A stretch of 64,000 nt of DNA, from NCBI GenBank assembly GCA_037355855.1, contig CM074761.1, positions 4,731,346 to 4,795,345 of the forward strand. Direction: 5' to 3'. A program made the position numbers and the translations under genes. The stretch's first letter is position 1, and every line of letters begins with the position of its first letter. The notes under the pieces were generated by a model. It worked only from the letters and a program-made list of their open reading frames with translations. It was not told where the DNA came from and did no database searches. Below, piece after piece: positions 10,264-20,536 of this stretch. This stretch comes from Pseudo-nitzschia pungens. Taxonomy: Eukaryota > Bacillariophyta > Bacillariophyceae > Bacillariales > Bacillariaceae.

Positions 10264-11380
10264 ATGGCTAGCAAAGATACTGGTGATACGACAATGGAAG
10301 CTAGCTCGGAGGTCATTGAGGAAGACGCGAGTTTCGTCAAGAGTGGTGAATTGAAAGGAATGAAGCACGACAAAAATATGCATGTGCTAAGCTCTGAAAA
10401 CACACTTGATGTCGATCGATGGCGTGAAATGCCTTCATTGGAAGAGCATGCATCTCTCAAGAAGCTGGATCTTTACAAAAATCGTTACATAAAGAATTTG
10501 CACGAATCGGTTTGTCGATTGTCACATCTCGAGGTACTTTCTCTGGTACGCTGTGAAAAACTACTCGGTCTTCCCGAACAATTTGGTAACCTGAGCAATC
10601 TACAAGAACTTGACCTTACAGATGCCTCGGAAGTATCTTCTCTGCCGGAATCTTTCGGAAACCTTTCCAGTTTACGAAGGCTTTCAATTGGTGGGCATCA
10701 AGGATCTGGAAACAAGGTGTTGAAAAGATTGCCGTCGACGTTCGGGAACTTGACAAGTCTTGAAATTTTGTGCCTCGACAAGTGTAAGGAATTGGAGTCC
10801 CTTCCATCAGACATAGGGAATCTAAAGAATTTAAAGGTACTCCTCATGCGGTAAGTGCACTTTTGAAAGTGTTTGCGAGTTCGTGCGTAACTTCGGACGA
10901 CAGAGGTGTTGCGCTCACATTGTTTGCTTGCGAAGTGAATGTAAGGCTGTCAAAGAACTTCCAAAGTCCATCGGCTCCCTTTCGAATCTAGTAGAAATGT
11001 CGATTAGCAAGTGCATTGGACTTACAAGCGTACCACCCGAGCTTGGTGACTGTGAGAATCTCGAAGATTTGATCATGAACAAGTGCAAAAACATCACAAC
11101 CCTACCAGATAATATTTGCAATTTGAGACTCCTCTGCATGTTGGATTTGAGGGCGTGCAAGAAGCTCGTGAGTCTCCCGAGCCACATTGGACGCTTAACG
11201 AGCCTGAAGTTCTTGGATCTTCGCACATGCAAACGTCTTGAAACCCTTCCCAACTCACTCGGGGAATTGACGAGGCTCGAATTTTTGGATATTTCAGATT
11301 GTGTAGACCTCATGATTCCCAAGTCTCTCGAAAAGTTTCAAGACATGGCAGTGGGATGGGACCAAAACAAGGTCGAATAG
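10264..11380 (+). CDS. Leucine-rich-repeat protein, two exons
   Basis: Exons are 10264-10850 and 10936-11380, phase 2, 343 aa. The donor is GCG|GTAAGT, and the acceptor GCTTGCGAAG restores the repeat phase (LKVLLMRECKAVKELPKSIG). An in-frame GTG at 10207 was rejected as start in favour of the first ATG. After a charged N-terminus of about 60 residues come roughly eleven LRRs of 23-25 residues of the form LxxLPxxFGNLxxLxxLxLxxC, like the LRR part of plant TIR-NBS-LRR proteins and Ras-suppressor-type LRRs. No kinase, NB-ARC or transmembrane segment is present, so it is a soluble binding scaffold whose partner is unknown. Confidence 0.85.
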
Positions 11381-11749
11381 GCACGGCACGATCAGCAGTA
11401 GATAGAACCGCAGAAGTTTTACGGTAAATGTTCTGTTCTATGTTCTCAGTTTGCTACACGTAACGACAATGTGAATGGCCAGTACAATAGATAAATCTCA
11501 ATGCGCCTGATGTTTCAATAGTAAGAGTATCCACGAAAATACCTTATGACCTTCCCTGTACAAGTATTACACCTATATGCTTGAAAGAATTAAGAAAATT
11601 TCTTGAACACTATTTCTTGGTGGCTTCTATTTGCACTCAGGATTCATTTCTCCTATCGCACTGCCGTGCCAAGTTTCGCTTTGGATCAAGTTTCTATATC
11701 GGTACGACTATAAGTGTTCAGTCCATAAGGTAGAAATAATAATCATGAT
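11381..11749. other. Convergent intergenic stretch
   Basis: Lies between the stops of the LRR gene and the dehydratase gene. No gene or clear repeat is seen. Confidence 0.5.
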
Positions 11750-12337
11750 TCACTCTTCCTTACTGGCTTTCCGTTTTTTACCCAAGCCTAAAATTGGGAG
11801 TCCCTTTTTCAGCAAGGCTGGATAAGCCATCGTTGGTCCGAGAGCACCATTGACAAATAAGACGCCCGAAAGAGCTACTTTCAGGACTATGGGAGTCTCG
11901 GGAGCTACAAATACCACGTACGCGCCATAAGCTTCTGAGAAGGCCCCAATGGGAAACGTCAGAAGAGGAACTACCATTCGAATGGATCGACAGAAATCGT
12001 TGGTTGGAAACATGTACATGGGGTAGCGACAAACCTCTGTAACCGCCCAGCTACCGAGAATGAACGGTCCCGTCCAGTGGTTGGGCAATCGAACCATTGT
12101 TTCCAGAATCGTGATCAGTCGTATGGCGTGCAAAACAGTGCCCAGCACAACATTGCCCTTCAAATCGCCTAGGAAAATCCGAACGACCTCCAGGATGCAA
12201 ATTCCTTCGAGAATTTTGACTGGCTTGAGGAGACTCGCAATGTCCCGTGATTGAAACAGAAACAACAATCTGTAACTCACAAAAAGCCAGCCAAAGAACG
12301 CGATCCAATTCAGGATCGCAAATATGTTTGACACCAT
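11750..12337 (-). CDS. Very-long-chain (3R)-3-hydroxyacyl-CoA dehydratase (HACD/PHS1/PTPLA family)
   Basis: 195 aa from the ATG at 12337; the in-frame GTG at 12346 is unlikely to be used. The product is strongly hydrophobic with about six transmembrane segments. It carries family hallmarks, including the segment LEVVRIFLG, an ILETMVR stretch, and EVCRYPMYMF containing the conserved Tyr and the upstream Glu/Arg context of the dehydratase active site. The C-terminus KKRKASKEE is a lysine-rich tail compatible with ER retention. In the family this enzyme performs the third step of fatty-acid elongation in the ER membrane. It is near the usual core length, so the N-terminus is probably complete, but a short upstream exon cannot be excluded. 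Confidence 0.88.
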   Translation of the reverse strand: MVSNIFAILNWIAFFGWLFVSYRLLFLFQSRDIASLLKPVKILEGICILEVVRIFLGDLKGNVVLGTVLHAIRLITILETMVRLPNHWTGPFILGSWAVTEVCRYPMYMFPTNDFCRSIRMVVPLLTFPIGAFSEAYGAYVVFVAPETPIVLKVALSGVLFVNGALGPTMAYPALLKKGLPILGLGKKRKASKEE

Positions 12338-13142
12338 CGTCGTCACAGTACCGTCGCTCCAGACTTTCTGCCTGGTTGAAAGGTCGCGGTTGATTGAATC
12401 CAGCTTGCTGATTGCGAAGCAAGTTCTGCGGAGTCTTGCGATCTTAGAGGCAGAGATAGCAGCTGCAGTGCAAAACTCGATTTGACAAAACCGTATCGGT
12501 ATTCAGTATGTATGATCTTTCTGCATTCCGAAGTACAAGTTTGTTGTTCCGTACGGTATTTAGACTTTGTGATCCAGTACACGAGACGCGGCACCCGGCA
12601 CCCGGCACAATCTTTCTTCCAACACTTTTTCCCTGCCTTCGGCACGAGTATCTTTTAACATATCTTAACTTACCTGGTACCACTCGTATCCATACTCATA
12701 CCTACCATGTCCATGTCATAAGGTTAATATACTTGTTTCTTATGTGCGTTCATGCACTGTGCGGATGTGAAAAAAGGCGCCGACTAGATGTCGGAGCGAA
12801 AATTGCGCGCTCAGACAAAGCGTGATTGATTCGGAACAAAAAACAATTGTGAATGGGGGAATGGGATGCCGATGGCCATGAAAGTTCTGCTCGCAACTGA
12901 CAGCTGACAGTGCTTGTACTCTACGGTACAGTAACCTTTTAAAATGAGTAATGATCATCGATCACCTCCCATCTCCCATCTCCCATCACATTATCAATTG
13001 AATATCGGTATTGGTACATCTTCTTCAATCAAGAGGTCGTCCCTTGTTGTGAAAAAGACGGCAGAACGGCGTGCTTATTTCCTTCAAGCCCGCAAGCTCG
13101 AACATTCTTTCCTTCCAAAAGGCAACGATCACAAATACTACC
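12338..13142. other. Intergenic stretch between divergent genes
   Basis: No supported gene; frames such as 12508-12825 plus have no domain. Tandem cggcacccggcacccggcac is at 12590-12607 and a repeated ctcccatctcccat at about 12966-12987. The promoters of the dehydratase and of the methyltransferase-like gene lie here. Confidence 0.5.
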
Positions 13143-15126
13143 ATGTGGGACGATCTCTTTCGAGCTGCGGCCGGTGAGAACGACATCGTCGAACCGCCTG
13201 CAACGGCAGTGGAAACGAAGAGCAACCAAAGAAAACACAGAGCTTCCGACGGTTCGGGGAAGAGGCCCAGGAAAAAGAAAAAGAAATCGAGACAGAACCA
13301 TAGCAACGGAACGTCTCAAAAGATCTTGGAGAGAGTTCTTGAATCTCGAACTGCGCCAATTGTTGAGCAGGTGTGGTCTCGACTTCCCAAGTGGTTGGTT
13401 CCTAGTTCATCCTTGTGCACTTCTGCACGCTGTGGTCAATGGGAACAAGAAAGCGATTGTCCATTAGATGCCAAGTGCCAAAAGTGCAAGAAAAGCATGT
13501 TGTATCATTCTGTTACTATTTCATCATCCATCGAAAATAGTAGCGCTAGGGAGGTGTTAGCGGCATTTGCGTTGTTGCGCGATATCAGATGCTGCTGTTC
13601 CGGTATCTTGAACGACGTCTTCGGAAGCAATGCAGACAGAGAATTGTGCAAAGGCGACATCGAAGAATTCACCACAACTGCATTGAAAAAGTCGAGTAAT
13701 CTACAAAACAGTGATCTTTCTTCCATTCTCAGCCCGGGAGAAGCGGACATTCTGGTTCGGAAATTTGCCAACGTCAAAAATGCTGCAGTCGTGCTGAAAG
13801 AAAAGATAAAATACTGGAACGAAAGGAGGCACAAGAAAACTAAAAAGTTCAAACTGAGCGGAGTCTTTGACGAAATTATCCAGCTGATGATACATTGCGA
13901 CGCAGCATACTTTCGAATGTATTATCTTCAAAATTCGGGAAATCTGCCGATAGCCAACGAAGAAATTTTCGTCCCCCACCCTCCTACTTATTTCGGATCA
14001 AAAAATTTAGCTTGGAACGTTTGCGACCATGCAACGTATCTAGCAAGCGCGTTGCGGAAGAAACACGAAAGGATGAGTGATGACAGGTGGGAAGGTTTGA
14101 TGCAAGAGTTGGGAATCCATCAACCCTCTCCGGAGCTTGATCCGCTATCGTTCATGCAGAGAAATCGGTTGTCAGAATCCATTTTTCTGTTCCACAATTC
14201 GTCGTGGATACATTCCAAGGAGGCAAAAGTGCAGTATGCGGAGTCTATGAAGAGTAAATCAAAGTCGATGGACCGAGAAAGTTTGTTCTATTCAGTAACA
14301 TGAAACACCTGCTCCAGTTATAGTGAGAGAATGGAGAGATTCATGCCGAGATTTACTCTGCAATTTGTACGCATATGCAACAATTCCTCCAAGAATCATT
14401 CGTGACTTGAAGGACTTCTTTCGCAAAGAATCAGTTGTCTGTAATCACGTGATGGAAATTGGAGCTGGAACAGGTTATCTTGCGAAACTTCTTGACGCAG
14501 CAGACTTTCGTGTGAAAGCATTCGACGTAGCGCCCACCAAACGAGAAAGTGATCCAAAAAGAAACGACGGTGATTACAACGAATACCATGGGTCATCGCC
14601 GCCGTTCTATCATGTAGGATATTCAGATTCGAAAGACCTTCGATTGGAAACAAAAGGCACTTCGTTGTTATTGTGCTATCCACCTCCGTTATCAGAAATG
14701 GCCGAAGTCTCTGCACGATCATTTGTGAATCAAGGAGGGTCAACCATCATTCACGTTGGCGAATTTTGTGGGCTAACGGGTTCACGGAAGTTCGAGAACT
14801 TTCTCGGGCGCGAATTTGATCTTATGTATCGAATGCCGTGTTTGAATTGGGGTTCAGATGCGGCGGAAGTTACCATCTGGAGAAAACGGAAAAAACACCA
14901 AACTCTGTGCTCGTCTACTCTGGTGCAATGCTCGTGGTGCAAACAAATTGGTGCCTCCTTGCGATATCGATTGTGTCGCCCTCTGTCGTACTGTAAATCA
15001 TCTTGCTTTGATGCCCACAAAGATGAAAGGGGAGTACACTTGGCCTTCAACATGATTCCTGAAGTCATCAATGCACAAGATTCTGGGGATACTTTTTTTG
15101 AATCGATGCCGGGCAAAAATTACTAA
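13143..15126 (+). CDS. Rossmann methyltransferase-like protein with C-terminal MYND-like zinc finger, two exons
   Basis: Proposed exons are 13143-14253 and 14318-15126 (64-bp intron, phase 1), 639 aa. Without splicing the first frame stops at 14303 and the second has no ATG start. The splice AAGA|GTAAAT to CTGCTCCAG| reads AESMKIIVREWRDSCRD. The ATG at 13143 has a good context (taccATGT); one at 13071 is possible. Residues about 70-90 are Lys/Arg-rich, and about 120-140 hold a CxxC cluster. Exon 2 holds a SAM-binding motif I (VMEIGAGTGYLAKLL), an acidic second strand and LLLCYPPP, which sits where amino-methyltransferases have (D/N)PP(Y/F). The C-terminus (CSWCKQ through YCKSSCFDAH) is a shortened MYND-like finger. 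Nucleic-acid or protein methylation is inferred; the substrate is unknown. Confidence 0.75.
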
Positions 15127-15411
15127 TAAATTAAGCTCAGTATTGGGATGCTCACTAGACTTATCCTAGTTGCTGTCTTTAGCTTTCGAAGACTCAGGCA
15201 TTCTCAGTTCTCGAACGTTTTACGCGTTCCATATGACTTTGGTTTGTGGAAAGCATCGGTCAAAGTAGTATTTCTAAACAACATCGTTTTATCCTTGTAG
15301 ACGAAACCGTGAGATGCGTCAAATTTGATGGTTATTGATTCTGTACATGCCCATTTGTTTAGCCTCCCGTTGTCTATTCATTCTCAACCCGTTTCTGACC
15401 ATCTTGGATTT

Positions 15412-17348
15412 TCATACCGTCTTCTCGTGAGCGTTTGTTTTGGGAAGCGCATGATGATTAATTATTGATGGTAGGAAGACCGCGAAGCCAGTTAATCGCA
15501 GCAGGGTAAAAACACCCAACGCAATGAACACCCCGTTTATGCCCCAGCTTTTTGGGAACGACTGTAAGCAAGCCATGTACCCAATTGATGCAAAAACAAT
15601 GACGATGGAAGCTAAGCTAAACTTCCCATCCCCGACCATGATGCCTTCACCGACACTAACAATCCCTTGGATGCCTTGAAAAGCGACGACAAGCATCATT
15701 GGGAAAAGGGCAGCTTCACGAACTTCGGCAATGGGTGTCGATCGAAGAACAAATGGAACGAAAAGCGCTTGGATACAGCTAATGACTGTCCCGATTCCAA
15801 AACCCCGTCCCAGCAGTCGTTTGATCAAACTTTTTACGTATACCTCTCTGTCTTTTTCTTCACACTTTGCGACGGAATTCGGGTAGAGAGTTTGTGTGGA
15901 CATGCCCAGGGCCCATATGACCACCCCTCCGATAAAAAGCATTTGCATAGCTAAGGAAAATGCCGCTGGAGCCACACCTGTGTCATCGAGGGATTGGATC
16001 TTTCTCGCAACGAGCAAATTCGTGAACTGCATGGCAAAGCTCCTCGCCTGCAAGGAGGTTCCCTTCACCATTGGGGAAACTTCGTCCCATGACGGGACTC
16101 TCAATACCTTTTTCCTCGCGAAAAACCCATTGCTGAGCATAAGTCTCATGTAAAGAACAGCGGCGAGGCCATCAGAAAGAACGGCAGAAATGGCCGATCC
16201 CAAAATTCCAAATCCGAAGGCGTGAATCAGCAATGGAGTCGACGCAACCTTGACAGCTGCCGCGATCAAAGTTATTTTTATGCACGGCTTGAAAACTGGA
16301 TTAATATGCAGATGCGAAATTTTGCAAAATGTTCATTCCGAATGAATCGGGGAATGAGCGATTGACGGAAAACTCGAATATCGACACAGTAATTCAAACA
16401 AACTTTGTGACATACCGAGCATGCCACGAAAAGCAGAGAAAGAAATATATGTAATCATTTGTGGGATCAACGACAAGCAACGTATTCTCATGTAGCTCTC
16501 GGAGAGTGCAAGAGCCGGACTTCCGTCTGCGCAAAGATTGAAAGCAAAACGTTGCGTTGGTGAGCAAACGCACACGTGACTGTCACGAAAAAAATGAAAT
16601 AGATCGTCGGTATTGAATCGACAACGATCCAGTAACATGTCTCACCCTTCATAACGGCACCAAGAAATCGACTTGGATTCATAAATATGGCCATTGACAT
16701 CGCAGAGCAAGCTGCCACGCCGAAGTAGAACGCGGTGATTATGGTATTTTCTGTCCTCTCCAGATCGTTGTTCGCGTAGTTTTTCGAAACCAGAGTGGCA
16801 GTGACACTCGGCAGGAACGAAAACAGTCCAAAGGAAAACTGAAACACCGTATTCGCTGCCGATTGAGCCGATACAGCCAGTGCATCACCAAGCTGGTTAA
16901 CGGAGTAGAGGTCTGCACTCGAAACAAGTGGTACAATCGAAGTAAGACCAACCAGCGGCAGCGTGCTGCCAACAATCAGTTTGTCCATTTCGTCCAATCG
17001 ATTCCAGAATCTTTGTTTCAGCGACGTTATCGACGAAGCAATCACTGGTTTTTCGACGGGCATGCCAGCAGCCAGCGTCTCGTTTGTATGAGAGATGCCG
17101 GTGATGTCGGTCGTCGAAGAAGATTCGTCTTTTCCTTGAATCTCAGAAGAACTGTTCGTTTCTGCTCCATCCGTCTCGCCCGGAGGGTCGAGTTGCACAT
17201 TGTCCATCCTCCATAAGCGTGAATTGTGTTTTTTGAATTTTCTTTTTGTCGTTGGATGCTCCAAAGCATTCACAGCTGGAAGAACACCTCTTTGACAAGG
17301 AAAGGCGCAAGCGAGGCAAGCCATTAGATAAAATTTGAGGGCGTTCAT
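15412..17348 (-). CDS. MATE-family multidrug/toxic-compound extrusion transporter, three exons
   Basis: Exons are 17348-16646, 16526-16416 and 16295-15412, 565 aa, all junctions phase 1 with GTGAGA or GTATGT donors. The start at 17348 opens a signal-like hydrophobic segment; the frame reaches back to 17390 with another ATG. The hydrophilic N-terminal region (about residues 20-110) is Ser/Thr/Glu-rich. About twelve membrane segments follow. Family features include PLVSSADLYSVNQLG in the first helix, DGSPALALSESYMRIR (the conserved PxxxxxxxYxRIR element) and FRGMLVFKPCIKITL (the qG-xxRGxxxxxxP-like element) assembled across intron 2. MATE proteins export organic cations or metabolites using H+ or Na+ gradients; diatom members with presequences may act in plastid-associated membranes, which is unproven here. 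Confidence 0.88.
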
Positions 17349-18170
17349 TTCGTTTCTATGCTTCCTACAGTTCTGTTTTCTTTCGAGCAAGTAAGTAGTT
17401 AAAATTGTTCGATGTCAGGCACAAGGGAAAGAGTTGCCTCACGTGTTTTTTTTTTTTGAAAGTCGTTCGATTCCGATCGGGTTGCTTTTAAAAAACGTAT
17501 CGCTTATCGATATGATGCGGTGCAGCAAACCACGGAAAAACTCAAAATAAGAATGATGTGAACACCTTGTTGGCAGCAGATTCCGACCAAGGGGAAGGGA
17601 GATTCGGAATTCATTGAGGCCCATTTTGTCGTTGTGATCACTGATGTGTTGTTGTTTTCCAGATTTATCCTTATTTTTTACTTCTACGTTCGATTCCATC
17701 ATTTGTTTCGAAAAAAATGAAGACAAAGATTCATTTCTTACAACTCCTCTAATTGATCCATTCGACTAACTTTCAATGAGCATTGTCTTGGGAGTCAGTC
17801 CGGAGTGATTGCAAGTTGCAATAGAGGTACGTAACCTTATGTAGTACCGGTAGAGGTACCGGTATGTAGCGGTATGAATACTGGGTACGTGTAGTTGTAT
17901 CATACCGTACAGCTATGAACATACCCTTTCGTTTTGGCATCCAAGTCACAATTCCTTGCAAACTTCGGTTTTTGATTTGATGAGAGCACACAAGAGCACA
18001 ACAATCGCAATCAATCGGGAAGGGCACTTCGAGATCCGCGATCGTACCGGTACTTCCATCTCCCGACACACAACGAAGAATAGAACAAAGCCACTAGGAA
18101 CCCTTTCGACTTTGACGGAGATCACCGCTCGACCGTGCCAACTACAGATATTTGTTGTTTGTCCGAAGAT
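17349..18170. other. Intergenic stretch between divergent genes
   Basis: No supported gene. A GTAACCTTAT variant lies at 17831-17840, followed by dense accggta and gtaccgg words to about 17890. It should contain the MATE and GOLD-protein promoters. Confidence 0.5.
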
Positions 18171-19577
18171 ATGGACGGGGTTACCACGGAGCATTCGTCG
18201 ATGACGGCGGGAGAGACGCCCAAGGCGCCAGTCAGTCATAGCAGCGCCCCGAGCGCACCGGCTCCGCAAAGCACGTCCAAAAAGGTATCGAAATCTACTA
18301 CATCTCTTGACGATGCGAACGAGGAACTCGCTCAATTGATCATATCGGGAAAGATCAAGTCCGATGATGCGAGGTGTCTCAAGGCGACTCTGAAGGAACA
18401 CGTCTCCCTGAAGGAGAAAGTGGAGAAACTCAAATCGTTGCTGGGCCGTTCTGCGAAAGCCCAACGGGAGGCGAAAGTCGACTCGGAAACCGCCCAGAAA
18501 CGATTGGGGCAAGCTATGAAAGAAATCGAACGGCTGAATAAGAAACTCGACAAGCTTCAGACTCGTCCCTCCCATCTCGACCTTCTCATGGATTTCGAAA
18601 CAAATTTCGATAAGGCGTTGCTTAGTGTTGGACAAACCGGGGGCCAAGAAACTTTTGCCTCGGAGCCATTGACTCAATCGAAACAATCATCAGACATTGA
18701 TACTATGGATGCCATGTTGATGCAAGAATTAGGCGAGTCCAGAAGTCGCATTGACAAGCTGGAAACCTTGAATACGGCAATGATGTCGCGCTCGACGCAA
18801 CTCGAAGAAAGTGCCAAAACATTACAAACCGAGCGCGACGAAGCTCGGACTTTGACCAAACGACTGCAAATGGAACTTCGAATGGCAAAACTGGAAGCAG
18901 ACCAGGCACAACGTGCCATGATGGACAAGGTGGCGTCGCTAGAAGAAATGCAGATTGAAATCGATTTGGTGACGAAAGCAAGCACCAAGGCCAGTGCCAG
19001 AGCTGCGAAAGGCGAGGAAGCCGCCAACTCACTCAAGACAGAGAAAAACCACATCCAGCAACTGGAATCTCAGGTGCAGGCTCTGAAAGAATGGGCATTG
19101 GCAAGTGCCGAAGCCAAGCAACTCATGCAGGAACGCTGTAAAATTCTCGAAGGCAAACTCAAAGCACAGCAAGGACGCGCTTCGGTCTACGACACGAGCA
19201 ACCCCGAAAAGCTGCTCTTCACGAAAACCGGTTCTACGGTCATTGGTGCTGGTGACGTAGACCATGTCAATATTGCTCTCGGAGAACACGCTGCAACCGT
19301 AGATTCGCGTTTTGTCATCCTCCGATGGAAATTTGATTCTTCGCCAGCTGACATGGCCATTTACTTCAACATCATGAAGGGCAAATGCGAAACTTCATCA
19401 GATTTTGCCAGGGCAGATTATCTTGTGAAAGACAGAGAGGTCAAAGGAGGTGCCGGTGGTGAAACCGAAGGCGCTTTCAATCTTGATTCGGCCTGTACGA
19501 TTCTTTGGTCGAATGTAAAATCTTGGATTCGACCACGGACGGTGAAATATACCATTCAAGTTGTTGCACTCAAGTAG
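18171..19577 (+). CDS. Coiled-coil protein with C-terminal GOLD domain
   Basis: A single exon of 468 aa from the first ATG at 18171 (the earlier in-frame GTG at 18135 is disregarded). Residues 1-45 are Pro/Ala/Ser-rich. About 50-130 and 185-330 are heptad-rich, charged coiled coil. From about residue 345 comes a GOLD-like beta domain: SRFVILRWKFDSSPADMAIY, VKGGAGGETEGAF, and the closing ILWSNVKSWIRPRTVKYTIQ, which matches the LxWsNxxSWxxxKxVxYxI end of SEC14-GOLD and related proteins. GOLD domains bind proteins or lipids in Golgi and vesicle traffic. No signal peptide or membrane anchor is present, so it is a cytosolic adaptor or tether by inference. It converges on the SDR-like gene with about 95 bp between stops. 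Confidence 0.8.
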   Translation: MDGVTTEHSSMTAGETPKAPVSHSSAPSAPAPQSTSKKVSKSTTSLDDANEELAQLIISGKIKSDDARCLKATLKEHVSLKEKVEKLKSLLGRSAKAQREAKVDSETAQKRLGQAMKEIERLNKKLDKLQTRPSHLDLLMDFETNFDKALLSVGQTGGQETFASEPLTQSKQSSDIDTMDAMLMQELGESRSRIDKLETLNTAMMSRSTQLEESAKTLQTERDEARTLTKRLQMELRMAKLEADQAQRAMMDKVASLEEMQIEIDLVTKASTKASARAAKGEEAANSLKTEKNHIQQLESQVQALKEWALASAEAKQLMQERCKILEGKLKAQQGRASVYDTSNPEKLLFTKTGSTVIGAGDVDHVNIALGEHAATVDSRFVILRWKFDSSPADMAIYFNIMKGKCETSSDFARADYLVKDREVKGGAGGETEGAFNLDSACTILWSNVKSWIRPRTVKYTIQVVALK

Positions 19578-19672
19578 ATGCTATAACAAAAAGTAAAAGT
19601 CCTATTCCTTCTTGAACTCTTACTCTAGATAATGATCGTTTTATATGTGGGCAATGCAGGGAACAAAAAGTC

Positions 19673-20536
19673 TTACATCTCGCCTCTGGCAGCCTTCGAC
19701 CTGTCCTTCGTCCACGAAGTACCTCCAACCGAACTAATGCACGGCGCTTTACCAATGTAAGGAAAGTCGTCCATACGAACAGCGTCCAGGCAAAATTGGG
19801 CAACATCCGCACGTGGGATGGATCCGGCCTCCCCGTCGATAACATTGATGACGCCCGTTGGTGCGTCCACAGTCAAACCTCCGGGACGCACAATGCAGTA
19901 CTCAAGCCCAGAGTTTCGGGTTGCTTCCTCCTGGTTGTTCTTGTCCAAAAAGATCTTCTTCATAGCAGTCCACATCAGAACCTTGAAGAAAAATGGAGCC
20001 TGGTTCTCGGAATCACCGGCACCAATACTTGTCACAACGGCCAGTCTCTTGACACCCTTCTCCTTCATGGCGGCGATCACGTTGTTGGTTCCATCGGTAA
20101 GCATTGTCTCACCAACCTCGGCTGTTTTTCCGCCGAGAGCTACGATGACACCGTCGACGTCGCTTTCGAAAACCTTGTCCACGTCGCTTTTCTTGGTGAC
20201 GTCCCCAGCAATCATGGTCAGATTTTCGTTCTCCAGTGGCTTTCCAGCGTCATCTCCCCCGCTGCCTGCAGGAACTTTCAAGTTCGAAGGGTTTCGTGTC
20301 AAACCGATGACTTTGTCGCCTTCGTTCAGGGCTTGAAAGACAGCCTCGGCTCCGGTCAATCCCGATGCACCAAACACGGCAATGGTTTTCATGCACAGGG
20401 CGGTCTCAGAGCCCCGGGCACTCAGGTTTTCGTGAACGAGTGGGCTGCGTCCGGCTCCCATGAAACTAGATCGTTGAAAGGCATCTGTGGCGGAGAGGCC
20501 GGCAAGTGCAGCTACATGGAGGAAGGAAAACTTCAT
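19673..20536 (-). CDS. Plastid-targeted NAD(P)-binding atypical SDR
   Basis: A single exon of 287 aa. I chose ATG 20536 over 20563 because it opens a standard diatom presequence: MKFSFLHVAALAGLSATDAF, where the DA|F junction fits the ASAFAP rule, then a Ser/Arg-rich transit peptide. The mature part starts at about residue 49 with TIAVFGASGLTG, the glycine-rich NAD(P) loop of NAD(P)H-binding atypical SDRs. ALGGK and YCIVRPGGLT are the later core motifs. The catalytic YxxxK of classical SDRs is absent, as is normal for this group. Relatives include plant plastid proteins acting as reductases or photosystem-assembly factors; the exact role is unknown. Confidence 0.85.
   Translation of the reverse strand: MKFSFLHVAALAGLSATDAFQRSSFMGAGRSPLVHENLSARGSETALCMKTIAVFGASGLTGAEAVFQALNEGDKVIGLTRNPSNLKVPAGSGGDDAGKPLENENLTMIAGDVTKKSDVDKVFESDVDGVIVALGGKTAEVGETMLTDGTNNVIAAMKEKGVKRLAVVTSIGAGDSENQAPFFFKVLMWTAMKKIFLDKNNQEEATRNSGLEYCIVRPGGLTVDAPTGVINVIDGEAGSIPRADVAQFCLDAVRMDDFPYIGKAPCISSVGGTSWTKDRSKAARGEM

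Noticed and set aside
14303..14323. Apparent frameshift splitting the methyltransferase-like gene
   Set aside because: A GTAAAT donor at 14254 and a CTGCTCCAG acceptor at 14317 join the frames in phase, so a 64-bp intron explains it better than a break.
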